Source: Bugula neritina (taxonomy: Eukaryota; Bryozoa; Gymnolaemata; Cheilostomatida; Bugulidae). From it: a stretch of 60,000 bases of DNA. Below, piece by piece: positions 25,001-38,390 of this stretch; the stretch's first letter is position 1; the number at the start of each line of letters is the position of its first letter. The stretch spans positions 28,138,004 through 28,198,003 of the forward strand of contig OZ037765.1 of NCBI GenBank assembly GCA_964035545.1, written 5' to 3'. Under the pieces are notes generated by a model that was not told where the DNA came from, ran no database searches, and saw only the letters and a list, made by a program, of their open reading frames with translations. The position numbers and the translations under genes are program-made.

Positions 25001-28000
25001 AGGCTTAGGATTTGGGCACTTAGAGAACCTCCCACAATATTAATCTTTATTAAACAGTGAGAGTATAGGCTATATGGAAACCTACCAAGTGCACTGTTGA
25101 TATCCAGTCTAAAATTGCACATGTTGAATCTAACAAGTGCCGTGTTGGTACAAAAAACATATATATATCTTCCAAATACCAAATAGAAGTGACAAACGTG
25201 CAAAAAGTAGTTCACATTGGAAGGTGGCAAAGTTTGTTTATCTGATGCGTTTAGAGTCTAGTATTACACTATTATCCATAGATTATCTGTGGATTAAGTA
25301 GGCTAGGGAGTGTAACATGCACTGCACATAATCAGGATGCCAGCAATGCCTTCCTTAAAATTGAAAATCTAATTTACTAGAATAAATTGTTGCGATAGTG
25401 AATTGTTGAGTAATTTTACTATTCAATAGCTCAGGTGCACCTGTTGCTACTCAAGACTCTGTATCATATCTTCTGTTTCATTCATTTCTTTATAATCTTC
25501 AAATTTACTGCCACAAATCCTATAGACTAAAGTTTTGACACCACCGTACTCATAAAACATCTTATTCTCTACAGTTATGCAAGAAATCTGAAGACACTCA
25601 TTACTAATGTAGCATTTTTATTACTAAAGCTGGTAAAAATTCAAGCACATTCTAAACTTGAGAGATTTGATTAAAGTAGAAAGTATTCCCAGGTGTTGAG
25701 TATATTTTCTAACAGCTCTTCAACACTTGGAGTCATTTGCCAACATTGTCATCAATTCAATGATATCAGTAATGGCTAAACATTGTAATAGGTCATCAGG
25801 TTTCAATATTTACACTATCACTCTTCATTTTAATTGAATGAAAGTGTCATTATCATAATTATACTGTACCTATATCAAAGCAAACACGTTTCAATCACAT
25901 CCATTAAAATATTATTTCTTATCATAACACCTTGAGTATATACATTCCTATTTTCTCATTTTCTTTGCTTTAGCAGTTGGAAATTTTATTAACCGAGAGA
26001 AATATGCTACAGTTATGTCACTTATTTGACAGCAGGCTGCTCATTTATAATGCTATGCAATAATAATTTGATAGCTTCAGATAGCTTCAGATAGCTTCAG
26101 ATAGCTTCAGATAGCTTCAGATAGCTTCAGATAGCTAGCAGAGAAACTGCATATAGCGGATGAGCCATTACATCCAGGCTTTTGCATCGAAGCAGCGAAA
26201 GTTAGTAAAAATTGTTCCGTGAAAAAATATTTATGCAGAGTATATTGATCTACTTCCTTAAGCAGGAATAAAGCTTTAAACGGTACAGTTTAGGTAAAAA
26301 GTGAATACCTATAAAAGTCTTGTCATATAATTCATTCATGTATATTTTAAATAATTATTGAAGTAAAAAGTTGGTAGAATAGTGGGACAAATTGTATTTT
26401 AATATAACTGGTGCACATGTTGAGTAGAAATGAATGAATATCCGAGATTATCTATATCAGCCATATTATCCTTATATTAACGTTATTGCTACCATCACAT
26501 AAAATCTGCACAGTTTGACTTCTCTGGAGCAGTTGGATTTACCGCAAGCAATAAAGAATAGGAGTGTGTTGCTAGTTAACATTGTTAAGAACTGAACAGC
26601 AAATATTAACATCTTTATGTTTCATGTAGAATTGCACTGACTAACCATAGAAAAATGGATAGCTAATCAGAGTAATAACTATTCACTAGCATAGACTGAT
26701 ATTGACAACCAAGTTCCGTACTCTACTTATTTGCCCTTGGTGTTTTTTTAATTTGATGCATTAACGTAGAAACTTAATGCATCCAGTCAATTTATCCAAG
26801 AAATACAGGTGTTCCTACAATCCGTTACTGTGTTTTGTGTACACTCAATTATGTTCTAAGAGAGGGGGACAAATAATGAAAAAACACTTCTAGAACAATA
26901 GAAGAATGTTAGTGCTTTACTTAGGCCAATCTTGTTGTCCAGTTGGCATCAAGCCTCATGTTGATTTAAACCACTGTTGACTTATTTTTGTGCAGTTCTC
27001 ACAGCAAAGAGTCAAATCATTAACTAAGCCATAAAATTTCCGTGTTCAAGTAAACTCAAGTTATTGGTTGTCGTGAAGAACTACTGGAAGGCTGTAGATA
27101 ACAACTTGAATGCTGCATCAGCATAAAAAATTTTGTTTCTTGCCAGCAATTATTACCGTCTTATAAGAAAGTGCCAAGTATTTATATATTGAGCTGCCTT
27201 GAATGAAAATAACTAAATTTGCCAACGGATGGCCAATGCAAAAATTAGAACATTGTAACTAATGATATAATTAGAGATATCACAATGGAGATGCAATTGG
27301 TTGTACACAGGCAAACTCTAACTGTGGATTATGTGTATTATTGTATATGATCCTATTGTATATATGAACTCTTGATCTTTTCCACATTGACTAGATTGCT
27401 TTTGCACGTGCTAAGGCTGTTGTTTGATTACATGGACCAATGCCCATTCACACTGTTTGCATGGGTTTTTAAACATATCACCAACAAGTCCAGGTGTTGG
27501 ATTATTTGTACAAAAATAGTTGTTAGCTTGTGCTTTATCTAGATACGCTTATAGGGTGTTGTTAGTAATGGCTCACACTTGGGTTACACTCAAAATTCAA
27601 TATGCTCACGATTCACACTAACTAATGCTGACAGAGCTGAAAATAAGCTGCCAAATTAAATTGACGTCAATTATATGCTAAAGTTCCTTATATAGGCTGC
27701 CACAAACTTTATCTTTTAGTATCTAGCATAATGCCGTAAACATATTATAGAAATTTTTTAAAGAATTGGAAGAGGAAAAATGCTTGAGCGCTGACTAACA
27801 CAAGCTCATAAGTTTAATAAACTGTGACTACTTCTTCAAATAGTGATAGCAGCATAGATTTGTCCCACATCTACCATAACTTATTTTTACCAAAATTTGG
27901 ATGTTCAATTAACTAACTTTTAAATAAACAATAATCACAGAAATAACATAGACAATACTATTATCAGTACACATACCCCAATAGTCTTGAAAGCCTCTTA

Positions 28001-28331
28001 TTAAATCCACGTCAAAAGGAGCAGATCGTTTCTCTCGCCCAGTATCTCTATCTGCTATGAGCTCATAGAGTTTGTTCATTACAAACGGTATATCTGTTCC
28101 TTCATGGTTCAGCTGTGATGAGGTTGGCGCGTCTGTCCGAAACACATATTGCAGAAGTGTTTGCTTGTACAACTCACTTTCTGCATCTGTAGCTATGCCT
28201 TCTTCGCTCTCTCCTGTTAGTTCTTCGCCCCAGATTTCTGCTCTACTTCGAACAGAGTTTCCACTTGATTTTTCAGTGAGAATATAACAGATTGAAAAAA
28301 GGTAACAAAGCTCAGGTAACCCAGTCTTCAT
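22093..28331 (-). CDS. BMP-family TGF-beta ligand precursor
   Basis: Five exons, in gene order 28331-27977, 24617-24478, 23877-23697, 22996-22874, 22745-22093, join in phase to 483 residues. Residues 1-24 look like a signal peptide. The propeptide carries the family signatures MQFWFNTSSV, AYFHIYKRR, EWVIFKGNLKDLAKDW and NPSTNKG. The C-terminus is a complete cystine-knot domain: cysteines near 382, 411, 415, 447, 448, 480 and 482, with motifs LYVSFRALGWGKWIVAP, NHAVLQ, CCVP, and the end CGCR. Spacing of 31 residues between Cys3 and Cys4 is as in BMP5-8, while CPFPL, CCVP and CGCR recall BMP2/4, so I assign only BMP class. BMPs are secreted dimers; the dimer cysteine (447) is present. Two furin-type sites (RQRR 324-327, RQRRR 359-363) enclose a strongly acidic 31-residue linker. 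The prodomain end has two cysteines (304, 318). Start chosen at the first ATG before the signal peptide. Confidence 0.95.
24196..24240 (+). repeat. tRNA-Arg-like relic
   Basis: GTAGCCTAATGGATAGGC matches the D-arm and A box of animal tRNA-Arg genes closely (family form GTGGCCTAATGGATAAGGC). A weak B-box-like GATTCGCAC follows after only about 25 bases, so the middle is deleted. Likely a decayed tRNA-derived SINE or tRNA pseudogene within BMP intron 2. Confidence 0.4.
26070..26136. repeat. 10-bp tandem repeat, nearly seven copies
   Basis: GATAGCTTCA is repeated six times and followed by a partial copy GATAGC, without variation, in BMP intron 1. Confidence 0.95.
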
Positions 28332-28443
28332 TTTCTATGCCAGTTTTTCAGTAAGTTATGTCTATTGATCAGAAAAAGTTGAATCTAAATAGCTAGTGTA
28401 ATCAGACGACATTATATTATAATATACATGTCTCTGGCTTCTG

Positions 28444-28538
28444 ATTGGCTACTCTAGCATTTAACACGTGATTGGCTATTTGATTGGCATTAAGTACAAA
28501 TCTAGTAATTATGATTCAAGAATTAAGAATACCACGTG
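28444..28538 (-). promoter_or_regulatory. Putative BMP promoter: three CCAAT boxes and two CACGTG E-boxes
   Basis: ATTGG (CCAAT on the gene strand) occurs at 28444, 28471 and 28483, with CACGTG at 28465-28470 directly abutting the second box and another at 28533-28538. They lie 113-207 bases upstream of the BMP ATG. Clustered CCAAT boxes are typical NF-Y sites; the function is inferred. Confidence 0.4.
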
Positions 28539-30921
28539 CAAATGGCACAGCTGAGTATGCAGCCTAACTCGGACTATTTAATTACCATTATCATATAATT
28601 ATGGCTAATTATCATTATTGCAGTTACCAGAAAAATGTAAATTAGAGTGTAACTAATTTTCTATCAGAACATACTCATGCCATCAATTGATAAAGATATC
28701 ATCACATTTTAATATGATATAGAAGAGTACTCACGCTAGCATATACCATCAGTATATAACTGAAATTATAAGGCATACTGCTGCAAGCGTCATAAACAAA
28801 AGTTATTGTACTGAGGCATTAAATTAAAACTACCACACGCCATGTTTTTGCTATTAAAACTGCAAATCTAGTAGTTTTTTGTCCTTTCTTTAAATGCAAT
28901 ATTTTTATGGAATTGGTAGAAAAACATTAGGTACTAAGAAGATTCAGCTAACCAATTACCATATTGAAAGCTTCTCTAATTATGACAATCTAAGAGTAAT
29001 AAAAGTAAAATTAGAACCAAATTCAATGTTATATTGTATTAATTTCACTTTGAAAAAATATTTGGCAATCTATTCATTGTGCAACCAGCGATGAGGAAAA
29101 ATTAAAATATGTCGTTCATGCAGCTGGAAGCTTTAATGGCTGGTATCTGTATTGGAAGTCTGCAATGTTTTTGATAGATCTATCTAGTTCATATCGAGTT
29201 ACTCTTTGAAACCATAAAAATGTATCTACTGCTAATCTTTATTTCAGTAACTGCTAAAACGTTGGATATAGTTTAAAAATATGAAACAATAGAACTGTCT
29301 ATGAAACCATATTACCTTAGCCATTTTTTATAAAGTATGCGTTGCAGAAGTTATAGTTGACATTTTTACACAAAAAGACTGTTTGACACCTTGTTGTTGC
29401 TCAATGGGTGCACATCTTTAGGTGAAAGAAACCAACCGTTACTGAAATATTTACTATAGCCTTTGTAGGTGCAAAGGAAGATTATTGAATGCTAAATCTA
29501 CATCTTTGGGCAAGTTTCCAAATGTCTTTTGTAAACCTAATTTGCCAAGTTTCGTTGAAGTCAACAAGTATGCTGATGGAGTCAAAGTTTCCAACACATG
29601 TGTCAAGTTAATTTGAATTAGGGTTCTTTTAGAATTTAGATGATTCGTAATATCTTAGTGACTTTGTAGCGCTTCTATCATGTTAGAATGAGCTTGAAGT
29701 TTTACAGCTAAGTCTTCATTTTTTACAGATTTGCTTTAGTATTTTAATTCTCTTTCCTGACTTAAATTTGTTTACTCAAAACAAACATCCTGATAATTAA
29801 ATAAGTAATGCAGAAAGAAGGGTTTAAGAGGATGATCCTTATTTCTAAAGCTGATAATTAGCATCATCTACAGATGGTAAGAATAATCACGTGGTTCTAG
29901 TTCTTATAGTTGTCTCTCTCTTTGCAGACCTTCGCATGCACACACGCAGCATGTGCTTTACAATGTTACTGTAGGCTTTTTGCGATATGCGAAGTATAAA
30001 ATGAGGCCCATGAGAATTTACTGGGTGGTAAACAAAAATATTGTACCATTTGCCAACTGAAGAGTATTTATAGCACCTGAATATTAATTAATTATAAAAT
30101 GTAATATTTTTATGGTTCTATTATTGAGTACAGCTGTTATATAAATTAATCATGGATTAAAATATCAAACCACTGTTTTGCCTGCGTGGTATAACTATTT
30201 ACATATTTTGCAAAATTATAAGGCAGGATAAATAATGCTATATGAATACGTTAGTGATTATATAAACTAATACTATACTACTGCTACTATTAAATATGAA
30301 AAGAAGTTTCATAAATTTATGAGTGATGTTATCTTTATTTCAGAAAAACTCATCTAGTTTGTGTTTCATAACTTTGACAGAAGCATTGCCATTTAATTCT
30401 AATGCTGAAAACACTTGAAAAAATTGTTTAGTGATCAGGCACAAAATGCGTGAGAACCATTTAAGAGAGAGAAATGTTCCGATAAAACCAAAGAAAATAA
30501 ATATGCCAGGAGTAACACATGTGGGGCTTCATATTAGTGTTAAATACATAGCAGCCGCAAATCAAATTTAAAAAATTGCATCAGAAATTAGGAAATACGT
30601 TGGTATTTTTATTGAAATTGGTAAAAGCAAATAAATAAATTACGAAAACCGGCCTTCGTGCATAACTCAAATGAAAACTTTAACAAGAAAGTGCTTGATC
30701 TCAAATAGCCTACATTTTGGAGGTTGTGTAAGATGCACACAAGAGCTGCAACATGCTTTTATGTGCAGCTTGCTTCAAACATAAAGTTCTTTGAGAAAAG
30801 GAGGCAGGCATAAAGTCTATTTATGTTTGAGTTGCAACTGCCAACTGTCATGAAAGGTGCACAAGATCAAATAGCAGGCACACGTGCTATTCAGTACTTA
30901 TATGTACTAGATGCTAGAGTC

Positions 30922-31279
30922 CAGGGCTGTCCAACGGGCGGCCCCAGGGCCTGATGTGGCCCCAGGGCCGGATGTGGCCCCCAGCCTACATTTATGTGGC
31001 TCTCAATGGCATAAAGCTAAAATTATTTTTCACACCTATACATGAATTAAATCGAAAAGCCACTTTTTAAATGCTCTATTTATACAAATAACATAAAACA
31101 TGCAGCCTGCAGTTACTATTGAGACTTAATTGTGTAATGATTCATGGAGTTTTGGAATAAAGCAGTTTGAAAAATTCTGATGCTGTGGCCCCCAGCACAA
31201 GCAGAAGCTTACAATGTGGCCCTCATCATGAAATATTCCATTTCTGTGGTCCTCGGTCTGAATAGGTTGGACATCCCTG
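30922..31279. mobile_element. hAT-like miniature (non-autonomous) DNA transposon
   Basis: A 358-bp element with 14-bp terminal inverted repeats CAGGGCTGTCCAAC and GTTGGACATCCCTG (one mismatch). It is flanked by near-identical 8-mers TGCTAGAG (30912-30919) and TGCTAGAC (31280-31287), matching the 8-bp duplication of the hAT superfamily, though two extra bases sit between the left copy and the terminus. Subterminal GATGTGGCCC and TGTGGCCC copies near both ends are typical of hAT relatives. It encodes no transposase. Confidence 0.8.
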
Positions 31280-31571
31280 TGCTAGACTGTTATAAGCTGT
31301 TTCATGAGTATACTCATATGGAGAAATTCTAAAGTGACAAAGTGAACAAGCAGACATATTAGTTGTCATGTTTTAGCAATGAGAATTATGTTGCATTCTT
31401 GTATGGAGGAGATGAAAAACAAAAATGTTCTGTCAGAAGGGAGGTGTAACTCAATGAGGGCAAGTTAAATAGTGACGAGACAAAAATAAAGAATTCAACT
31501 ATGCGTGCTGTGTATAACAAGATTATACATAAGCAATGGAGGGGCTAAGGTGATCAGTATGAATAGAAATT

Positions 31572-31609
31572 ATGAGGACCATGGTGATAGTTATCACCAT
31601 GGTCCTCAT
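31572..31609. repeat. Perfect 38-bp hairpin flanked by a 7-bp direct repeat
   Basis: 18-bp arms ATGAGGACCATGGTGATA and its complement enclose a 2-base loop. AGAAATT stands directly on both sides (31565-31571, 31610-31616). Confidence 0.9.
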
Positions 31610-33671
31610 AGAAATTTATTAAACCAGAGGTTGCAGGTTAGTAAAGCATTAACAAAGTTTCTAAGAAACTAAAAGCATAGTTCATCTACAAACAGTAATA
31701 CTTGTTGCTACTGTAGGAGTCTTAGCTGAGAAGACTAGGGTTTGTGAGATCTGAGAATATAGCTTTGAGAAACAGAATAAGACAAGAAGCTGATGTACTT
31801 AATATACTATAGACTTGATGAGGCAAGGGCTTGAGTGGTTTGGACAGATGTGGGAGAGGTTGACATCAAGAGAGTGTGTGTGATTTAAGTTGAAGGTCAA
31901 AAGTGCAGAGATGGAAAGATTTGCAACTCGGAGACCCTAGAGAATGCGTAACACAGAGGTAGATGGAGTAGCAGAATTAAGCCTGGTTGCTGGCAAGAAT
32001 ATAGGACAGAGTGAAGGTAAAAGAGATAATAGATTTTATAGAATAACAGTCAGATTAAGAGAAGTTACAACCAAGCAGCTTGATTAATCAATAAAATATG
32101 TGCTTAGTTTATACTTTGATGTCATCATAGGAGTAATATCATTGTAGTTCTATTAGTAAAGCTGAATTTATAGTACAGTTTATGATCAATTAGTATTCAA
32201 TAAAAACAGATGACCTGCAAGCTACAAGGAAGCTCTTATAATAAAAATAGACTATAAAGGTCACACCAAGAACAGTCACTTCAAAATATCGCATTCCAGA
32301 AATGCAAGCTTTGCATTTTTGGCTGAGACAAGTTTCTGTAATGAATACCTCAACATTGACATCAGTAGTTAATAAATTAACTGCGAGTCTTTGATATACT
32401 AAATACATGAAATACACAAATGACAGGAGGGCCAATAGAACACTATCATCACAAAGAAAATGGCTAGAGAAACTAGTGGTGATGGGACAACAAAGAAACC
32501 TCCCAAACTTATGAATGCCTAAATAAAGAGTGAGGCAGATACGGACTCAGTTTTTTTCTTATATTATTGTTGGTTCTAGCAAATATTTATATCACGAGGA
32601 GTTGTCAGTCCTTGCCTGAAAGTTTGCTCTTTTAAATCAAAAATTTAAACCCCTATCTTACCAAAACAAAACAAATTGTTGTAAAATCACGTAATTGTCT
32701 TATTAGCAGTGTGAATACACAGTCATTACACATAATGGGTGCATACTGCAATAAATAGCATTAACTTGTGCTTTTCAAATATGGCATGGAGGACATTTTG
32801 TAGTGTGCATAATTTAGAGTTTATTGCTGATCAGCATTAATGTATTTCAAACACCAAATTCATACTAGCGAACAATAAGCAATATTTTTGCTATATGTCG
32901 GTATAACAAATGGGCTACTGGACACTGAGGAGTGATTATTATTGGTACACCATATTTTATAGCATCTAAAAGTAGACTTGCAAAAACTGCAAAAAACTAC
33001 TAATTAGAAAACATCGGCAGCTCCATTGATCAGCTAGTTTTAACCTTTTTGTTAATATGAATACCATAATTTGTATTGATTTTGATACAAGATTGCAGCT
33101 ATTCGTGACTAATGGCCACAGTAAGAAAACTAGGCCTACCAAGTAAATTGGTGTAAACACAAACTTTATCTTCTGATGAGGCCAAGGTTTTGTGTAAAAT
33201 TAATTGATGGAGAAATTGATTTTGTCGGAGTATCAATTCACACAAATAAGACACAGGCCCACATCAAAACAAGCTCTTTCTTTGAAAAGAATGGCTGCAT
33301 AATTTATATTTTATAAGCTAAAAACCTACACAATAATATAGTGAGCTATATGCCTGAAGAGACCAATTTAGCAGAAAGTATACGTCATACCTTCTGAATC
33401 ATAAACATTTTAAATACAGCTGATTGATCTATTATATAGAAAGCCTAGGTAACTTATAGTTATATGCTTAGAATTTTGGTGAGAAATAAAAGCTTACACT
33501 TTATTTACCTGTCATTTATGTACTTTACCTTTATTAAAGCATAAGCTCATTTAAGACTTCTTTCAAATTATGTTGCCGGCAAGAAAATAAAAGTTAAGCA
33601 TATAAGCAAATGACTTTTAGGAAGTGAACTTTGCATTATTTCCCTCCAATTATTAAGAAAGCAATATTAGA

Positions 33672-33709
33672 AAACTATTTAAAAAACTATTTAAAAAACT
33701 ATTTAAAAA
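33672..33709. repeat. 12-bp tandem repeat, three copies
   Basis: AAACTATTTAAA is repeated three times in tandem. Confidence 0.85.
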
Positions 33710-34150
33710 CGTGTTTGATAGAATTGGATGCTAGTAAGAAATCATACCAGAAATTATTGCTCAACAACTTCTAATAGGACTGTCTCAAACAATTACAACT
33801 ATGCAGCATTTTATATTGCGTAACTTAGGGTATGCATGATTTAGCAATTTTAAAAGAAATGATCGTAGTCTATAGTTCAAATTTTCTATCAACAGTGAGT
33901 TTTACATAGAGGCTTTGGAACTATAATCATATACTATTTTGAGATTAATTTAAAGAAAGCTAATTTTCTGCAATAATGAAATGAGATTTGATTATGTTAG
34001 AAACATCTATTAGTATCAGAACATGATGGTGCTAATATAACAATCATTCTATTATTCTAACAAAATTATTATAAAATGCATAGCTACATGTAATTTTATA
34101 CATTTCTATGTCACACACAGGAAACAATAAAAACCTAAAATACAATATGA

Positions 34151-35228
34151 TCAAGATTTGAACATTTTTCTGTACGATTCAAAAGCAGCAAATTTATCTT
34201 TTGGTCTTAGTTGAGGGTTTTTTTTCAATAAAGTGTTTATTTGTTTCCGTGACAAGTTTGTCTCTTCATCTATGATTAATCCTTTTGCATCCATTTCTTT
34301 TCTCTTTTGAGTTGTTGCCTACAAAATCATGTAGCAAAAATTACTCTTAGCATATTAATAAGTAAATCTTCAAACAAAATCCCAAAATATAAAAAAACTT
34401 AGCATTTGACTGTTGTGTGAAATCAAGAAGTTGATAAAAACGTGGAGCAATTGCTTACTTCTAGTGTTTTGAAACATTTCTGAAAGCTGGCTATCTCTTT
34501 AGCACATGGTTGAGATTCGAATGCGTGCTTATCCCAACAAGCTAGCACAGACTGCAGCTCTGCCATGCAGCTGTCTGCAAAACATTTCATATGAGGTAAA
34601 CAGCTGAAGTCAAAGTCCTAGTACTCAAACTGATCAATTTTTAAAACTAAAACTTGAATGATTTAGTAACAGAATTCATATCTGTTGACTATACAAATAT
34701 TGCTGCTACAATTTATAAGCAAATCCAAGAAATATAAAATAAAATTGATGCTTTTTCTCCGACACGATGTGTTTAATAGTTTCAAATACACTACTATTGC
34801 TATTTTCAAAATATAATTTTAAAGTTTGGCCAAATTGTTTTATTTGACTATTTAAAATATAAATAAGATCCAAAGAAGATTGCAATTTACTCTAGAAAGT
34901 CTAAAGAATTATGGCTATAACAGGAACTATAGCAAGGAAAGGTACAAACTGAACAAATAAAAAGGTAGGTTAATAAATCAAAAATATGCTAGGTTTTTAA
35001 ACAGTATTAAACGGTAAACAGCAATAAAGCCTGAGTAAAAACTGGCACAGTATCTCAAAGTTGGAAGGATGCATGAAAATATTTACCATCTGGTTTTTCT
35101 CGCCTGCCACGAACTTTATCTTTTAGTTCAGCTGGAAGCCACTGTCTAAATACCGGTTTTGTTTTTAAATTGATACTTTTTCTTTGGCATGTCTTGATAG
35201 TAAATAAGGCTTCTGTAAGTCTGGGCAT
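34151..35228 (-). CDS. CHCHD1 / mitoribosomal protein mS37
   Basis: Three exons, 35228-35087, 34574-34459, 34318-34151, give 141 residues. Exon 2 encodes a twin CX9C motif (C-MAELQSVLA-C and C-AKEIASFQK-C), the disulphide-linked helical hairpin imported into mitochondria by the MIA40 route. The order basic N-terminus, MAELQSVLACWDKHAF, CAKEIASFQKC, then LSRKQINTLLKKNP matches CHCHD1 (mS37), a small-subunit protein of the mitochondrial ribosome; human CHCHD1 is about 118 residues, so this one is slightly longer at both ends. Junctions are GAT G|GTAAAT, GAA|GTAAGC, with acceptors TTTTGCAG and TTTTGTAG. All phases agree. It lies head to head with METTL14, about 3.2 kb away. Confidence 0.92.
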
Positions 35229-38200
35229 GATGTGCTTGCAAAATACTGACTAGGCCGAGCTACAACAGTATTTTAATAAACTCTATCAGCAGAGGAACTT
35301 GGTAGCAATAAGTTTACTCTTTAAACATTTACTGACTTCAAATAGTTACAACATTTTAGTTTTGAGCTAAATGCTAATTAACAACACATTTTTTTCTGTT
35401 ATAGCCAAGTGAAATTAGAAATCAGCTAAAACCATTTAGTTCTACATTATACAGTCTATTAATTACTTCTTAAAAATGTTTCAAAAATGCATAATTACTA
35501 TATTGAGCAGTTGTCATGAAAAAATTTTGGCTAAAACTTTGATTGAGAATGAATGGATAGTATAAATAAACATACTGCTATTAACTAAAGCAGATATTTG
35601 GTATTGTGAAACTAACCAACAGCGCAGCTCAGCAAAATTAAAATGAACTACCTTGCAAATCAATTTAAATTCAAGTTGACTCACTTTTTGTTTGGACTAT
35701 CACAGTCACTATGACTTATTTTGGTTAGCCAGTGAAAATCACTCAAATCAATGATCATACATACTCATAGTCTTAGGCAATTTGCCATTGGCATTTGAAC
35801 CATGAATGATAATGATGTATTTCAAGTTGTTTCAGTTTGCCCCATAACAATAATAATAAAGGTAACTAGATAAAATGACTACAATTTATACTTAGAACTA
35901 GTATAAGTATAGAACCTTAAAGTTTTTAAATATCATACTGGGACCAGAATGAGCAAGGAAATGAGGAATTTTAATAATGCAAAAATAAAATTGAAATTTT
36001 AACTTTCACTCATGTCATAAAACTAAAAGGAGCTATAGCCTTCAACTTTAAGTTTAGTCACAATTGATGTTATTGTTATATTTATACTAAATATTAATAA
36101 TAATTATAATACTGATTGTGATACTAATGCTAATTGAATAATTCTAATTCAGTAATTGATTACTGAAAAAATTCCATAATAACAATTTATCTTCTCTTTT
36201 CTAATCTTCATCTAGTACTACTATTAGTATTACTTATTTACCAAGTCTAATTTATAACATATTTATTTTTAATTTTATAAGTAATAAGACCAAGTATAAC
36301 TGTAAGTATAAGTATAACTATAAGTTACAACTTGAACTTACAACTTACAGTTACAGGTATAACTCAAACTGTTTGAACTACAATAACAATGCTTATTCAG
36401 TTTCAGCGGTAGATGGTGAATACTGGATGCTTATAAATGTAATAACTGTTATTATGCTCATTTACTATTTATAGGTATTATAATTGTTAATGATAATATA
36501 AATGTTAAAACTACAATATAATTAAATTTAATTATTATTCGTATTGGATTCCATTCCAGGTGTGATGCTTTGATAACTGCCGTACCGCAGTAGCTCTGTT
36601 ACAAAAGTTGCTGAAGATCTCATTGCATGCCTTGACCCAAACCGCAAAACAATAGCTACACTACTCGAAAAACGGGGCAGGCAAAGTTAAAACCGCACAA
36701 TAAACTGAAGAAAAAACCTCCTTAAATTGAGGCTTTATATCAATATGAATATCAATATGTGCGTTTGAATTTACACATACTCATAGTGATGGTCATAGTC
36801 GTAGGGATAGTAGCTCACTTATAAAAAGCTAATAATGATGATAATCATAATGTGGTAAAAGTTATTCACATTGACATTTTGATTTTTATTTCGGACTTAT
36901 GCATTAACTTATAGTTTTACTTATTTCGATTTTACTTTTTTAGTTTTTAGTTTTTCTTTATTTCAAACATCTAACAGTAACAGTAACTGTGAGTGTCAGT
37001 GTCACTATCAGTATCATTATGACTATGATATTGATTGCATTTTCATTTTTATTTACTAATTTTCATTATAATTATTTCTAAATAATTGAATGCACTTATG
37101 GGCTATGACTATACTTATACTTTAACTTAAACTTATACTTATACTTATAGTTATAGTTACACACTCAGCCATCTGCCCCGATTAGTATTAGTATTAGTAT
37201 TTTCACATTCACTATCAGTAATCATCATCATCATTGTCATGGTCATCCTCAGAGTCAGACTCAAGTTAAAGGGCAGGGCAGTAAAACTTAAACTAAATGT
37301 AGTCACCAATAACTGATAGGTGAATATAAATGTTAAATTTGATATAAATATAATCAATATGAATATAAATATAAATATTAATATAAGTGATATTGTTTAC
37401 GAATATCAATATGATAGTGAATATGAGTATTTTAACTTATAAATATAAGCCAATTCTTATTCTAGAGAATTGCTATTAGTATTAGTGTTAATATTATGAT
37501 TATCAAATAATTATTATTACAATGATGAAGATTATTATAATTATAATAACGCTCATTATTGAAATATTAATATTAATAAAGTAATACTAATGCTAATTAT
37601 AGTTTGAATCAGAAATATGTTAATTAAAATCAGTTTTAAATGATTATTCACTTGATTATTGATTATTATATTAAGTTTGACATCTATCAACAATCAGATT
37701 GAGTATCATGATTTACAATTGCAAAACAAAGAATCACTATTATATTCAATTTTTAAAACTAATCAAAACCTTATCATTTAATTTATCATCAACTTAATTA
37801 TTTAGTTAAAGTTTAACATAGCATTTAGTAATCTTTTGGATGATGTATCAAGTTTTAATTATAATTATTACATTTAACCTTTTTCAAATTTTAACCAATA
37901 GTAATTAACATTAAGAACATAAAATTGAATATCAATAATCAACATGCCCATGCTGTCATGTGCATTGTGATTGCCGATTCTGTTTACTTTACTTTCAGTT
38001 TTTTCAGCTCTATTTATTATACATTTAGTGATTTGCATAGTCAAAATCAATTGTTAGTGAAATATTAATATAGTTGTGAAAATTAGTGTAGTTGTTTGTA
38101 AGCCATTTCCATACAAGCACTTTAAAATAGGGTTTTTTTAGAACTGTTCATTAAAAATACGGAGTGCGCTACTAATTCTAGCAATTCCTAATAGTTTTGT

Positions 38201-38390
38201 CTCATCAATAAAACTTTACATAATACTGAAAGCTGCAGCTAGTCAAAATGAGTTTAATTTCTAACTTTACTAGGTTTCCGCCCAGTCTCATGATTGATTA
38301 CTGTTTCTAGTTGACACATGCGAATTGGATAATCTCCAAAGTTGGACTTGAACAACTTATTATATTGCTGGCTAAATTTAAGGTTTAAAG
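35229..38390. other. Divergent intergenic region between CHCHD1 and METTL14
   Basis: No coding exon seen. About 36050-37600 is low-complexity DNA of the six-base-periodic kind, for example AASTAT units at 36290-36330, STRTSA units at 36970-37030 and ASTTAT units at 37105-37160. The flanks, about 35230-35800 and 37700-38390, are less simple and should carry the two promoters. Confidence 0.5.

Larger units (their letters stand above)
28540..34150. other. Gene-poor interval with transposon debris
   Basis: No gene recognised between the BMP promoter and CHCHD1. It holds a hAT-like miniature transposon (30922-31279), a 38-bp hairpin (31572-31609), weak reverse-transcriptase-like (about 31820-31870) and endonuclease-like (about 32290-32400) translations, and a 12-bp triplicate repeat (33672-33709). 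The remainder is AT-rich with no structure I can name. Confidence 0.5.
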
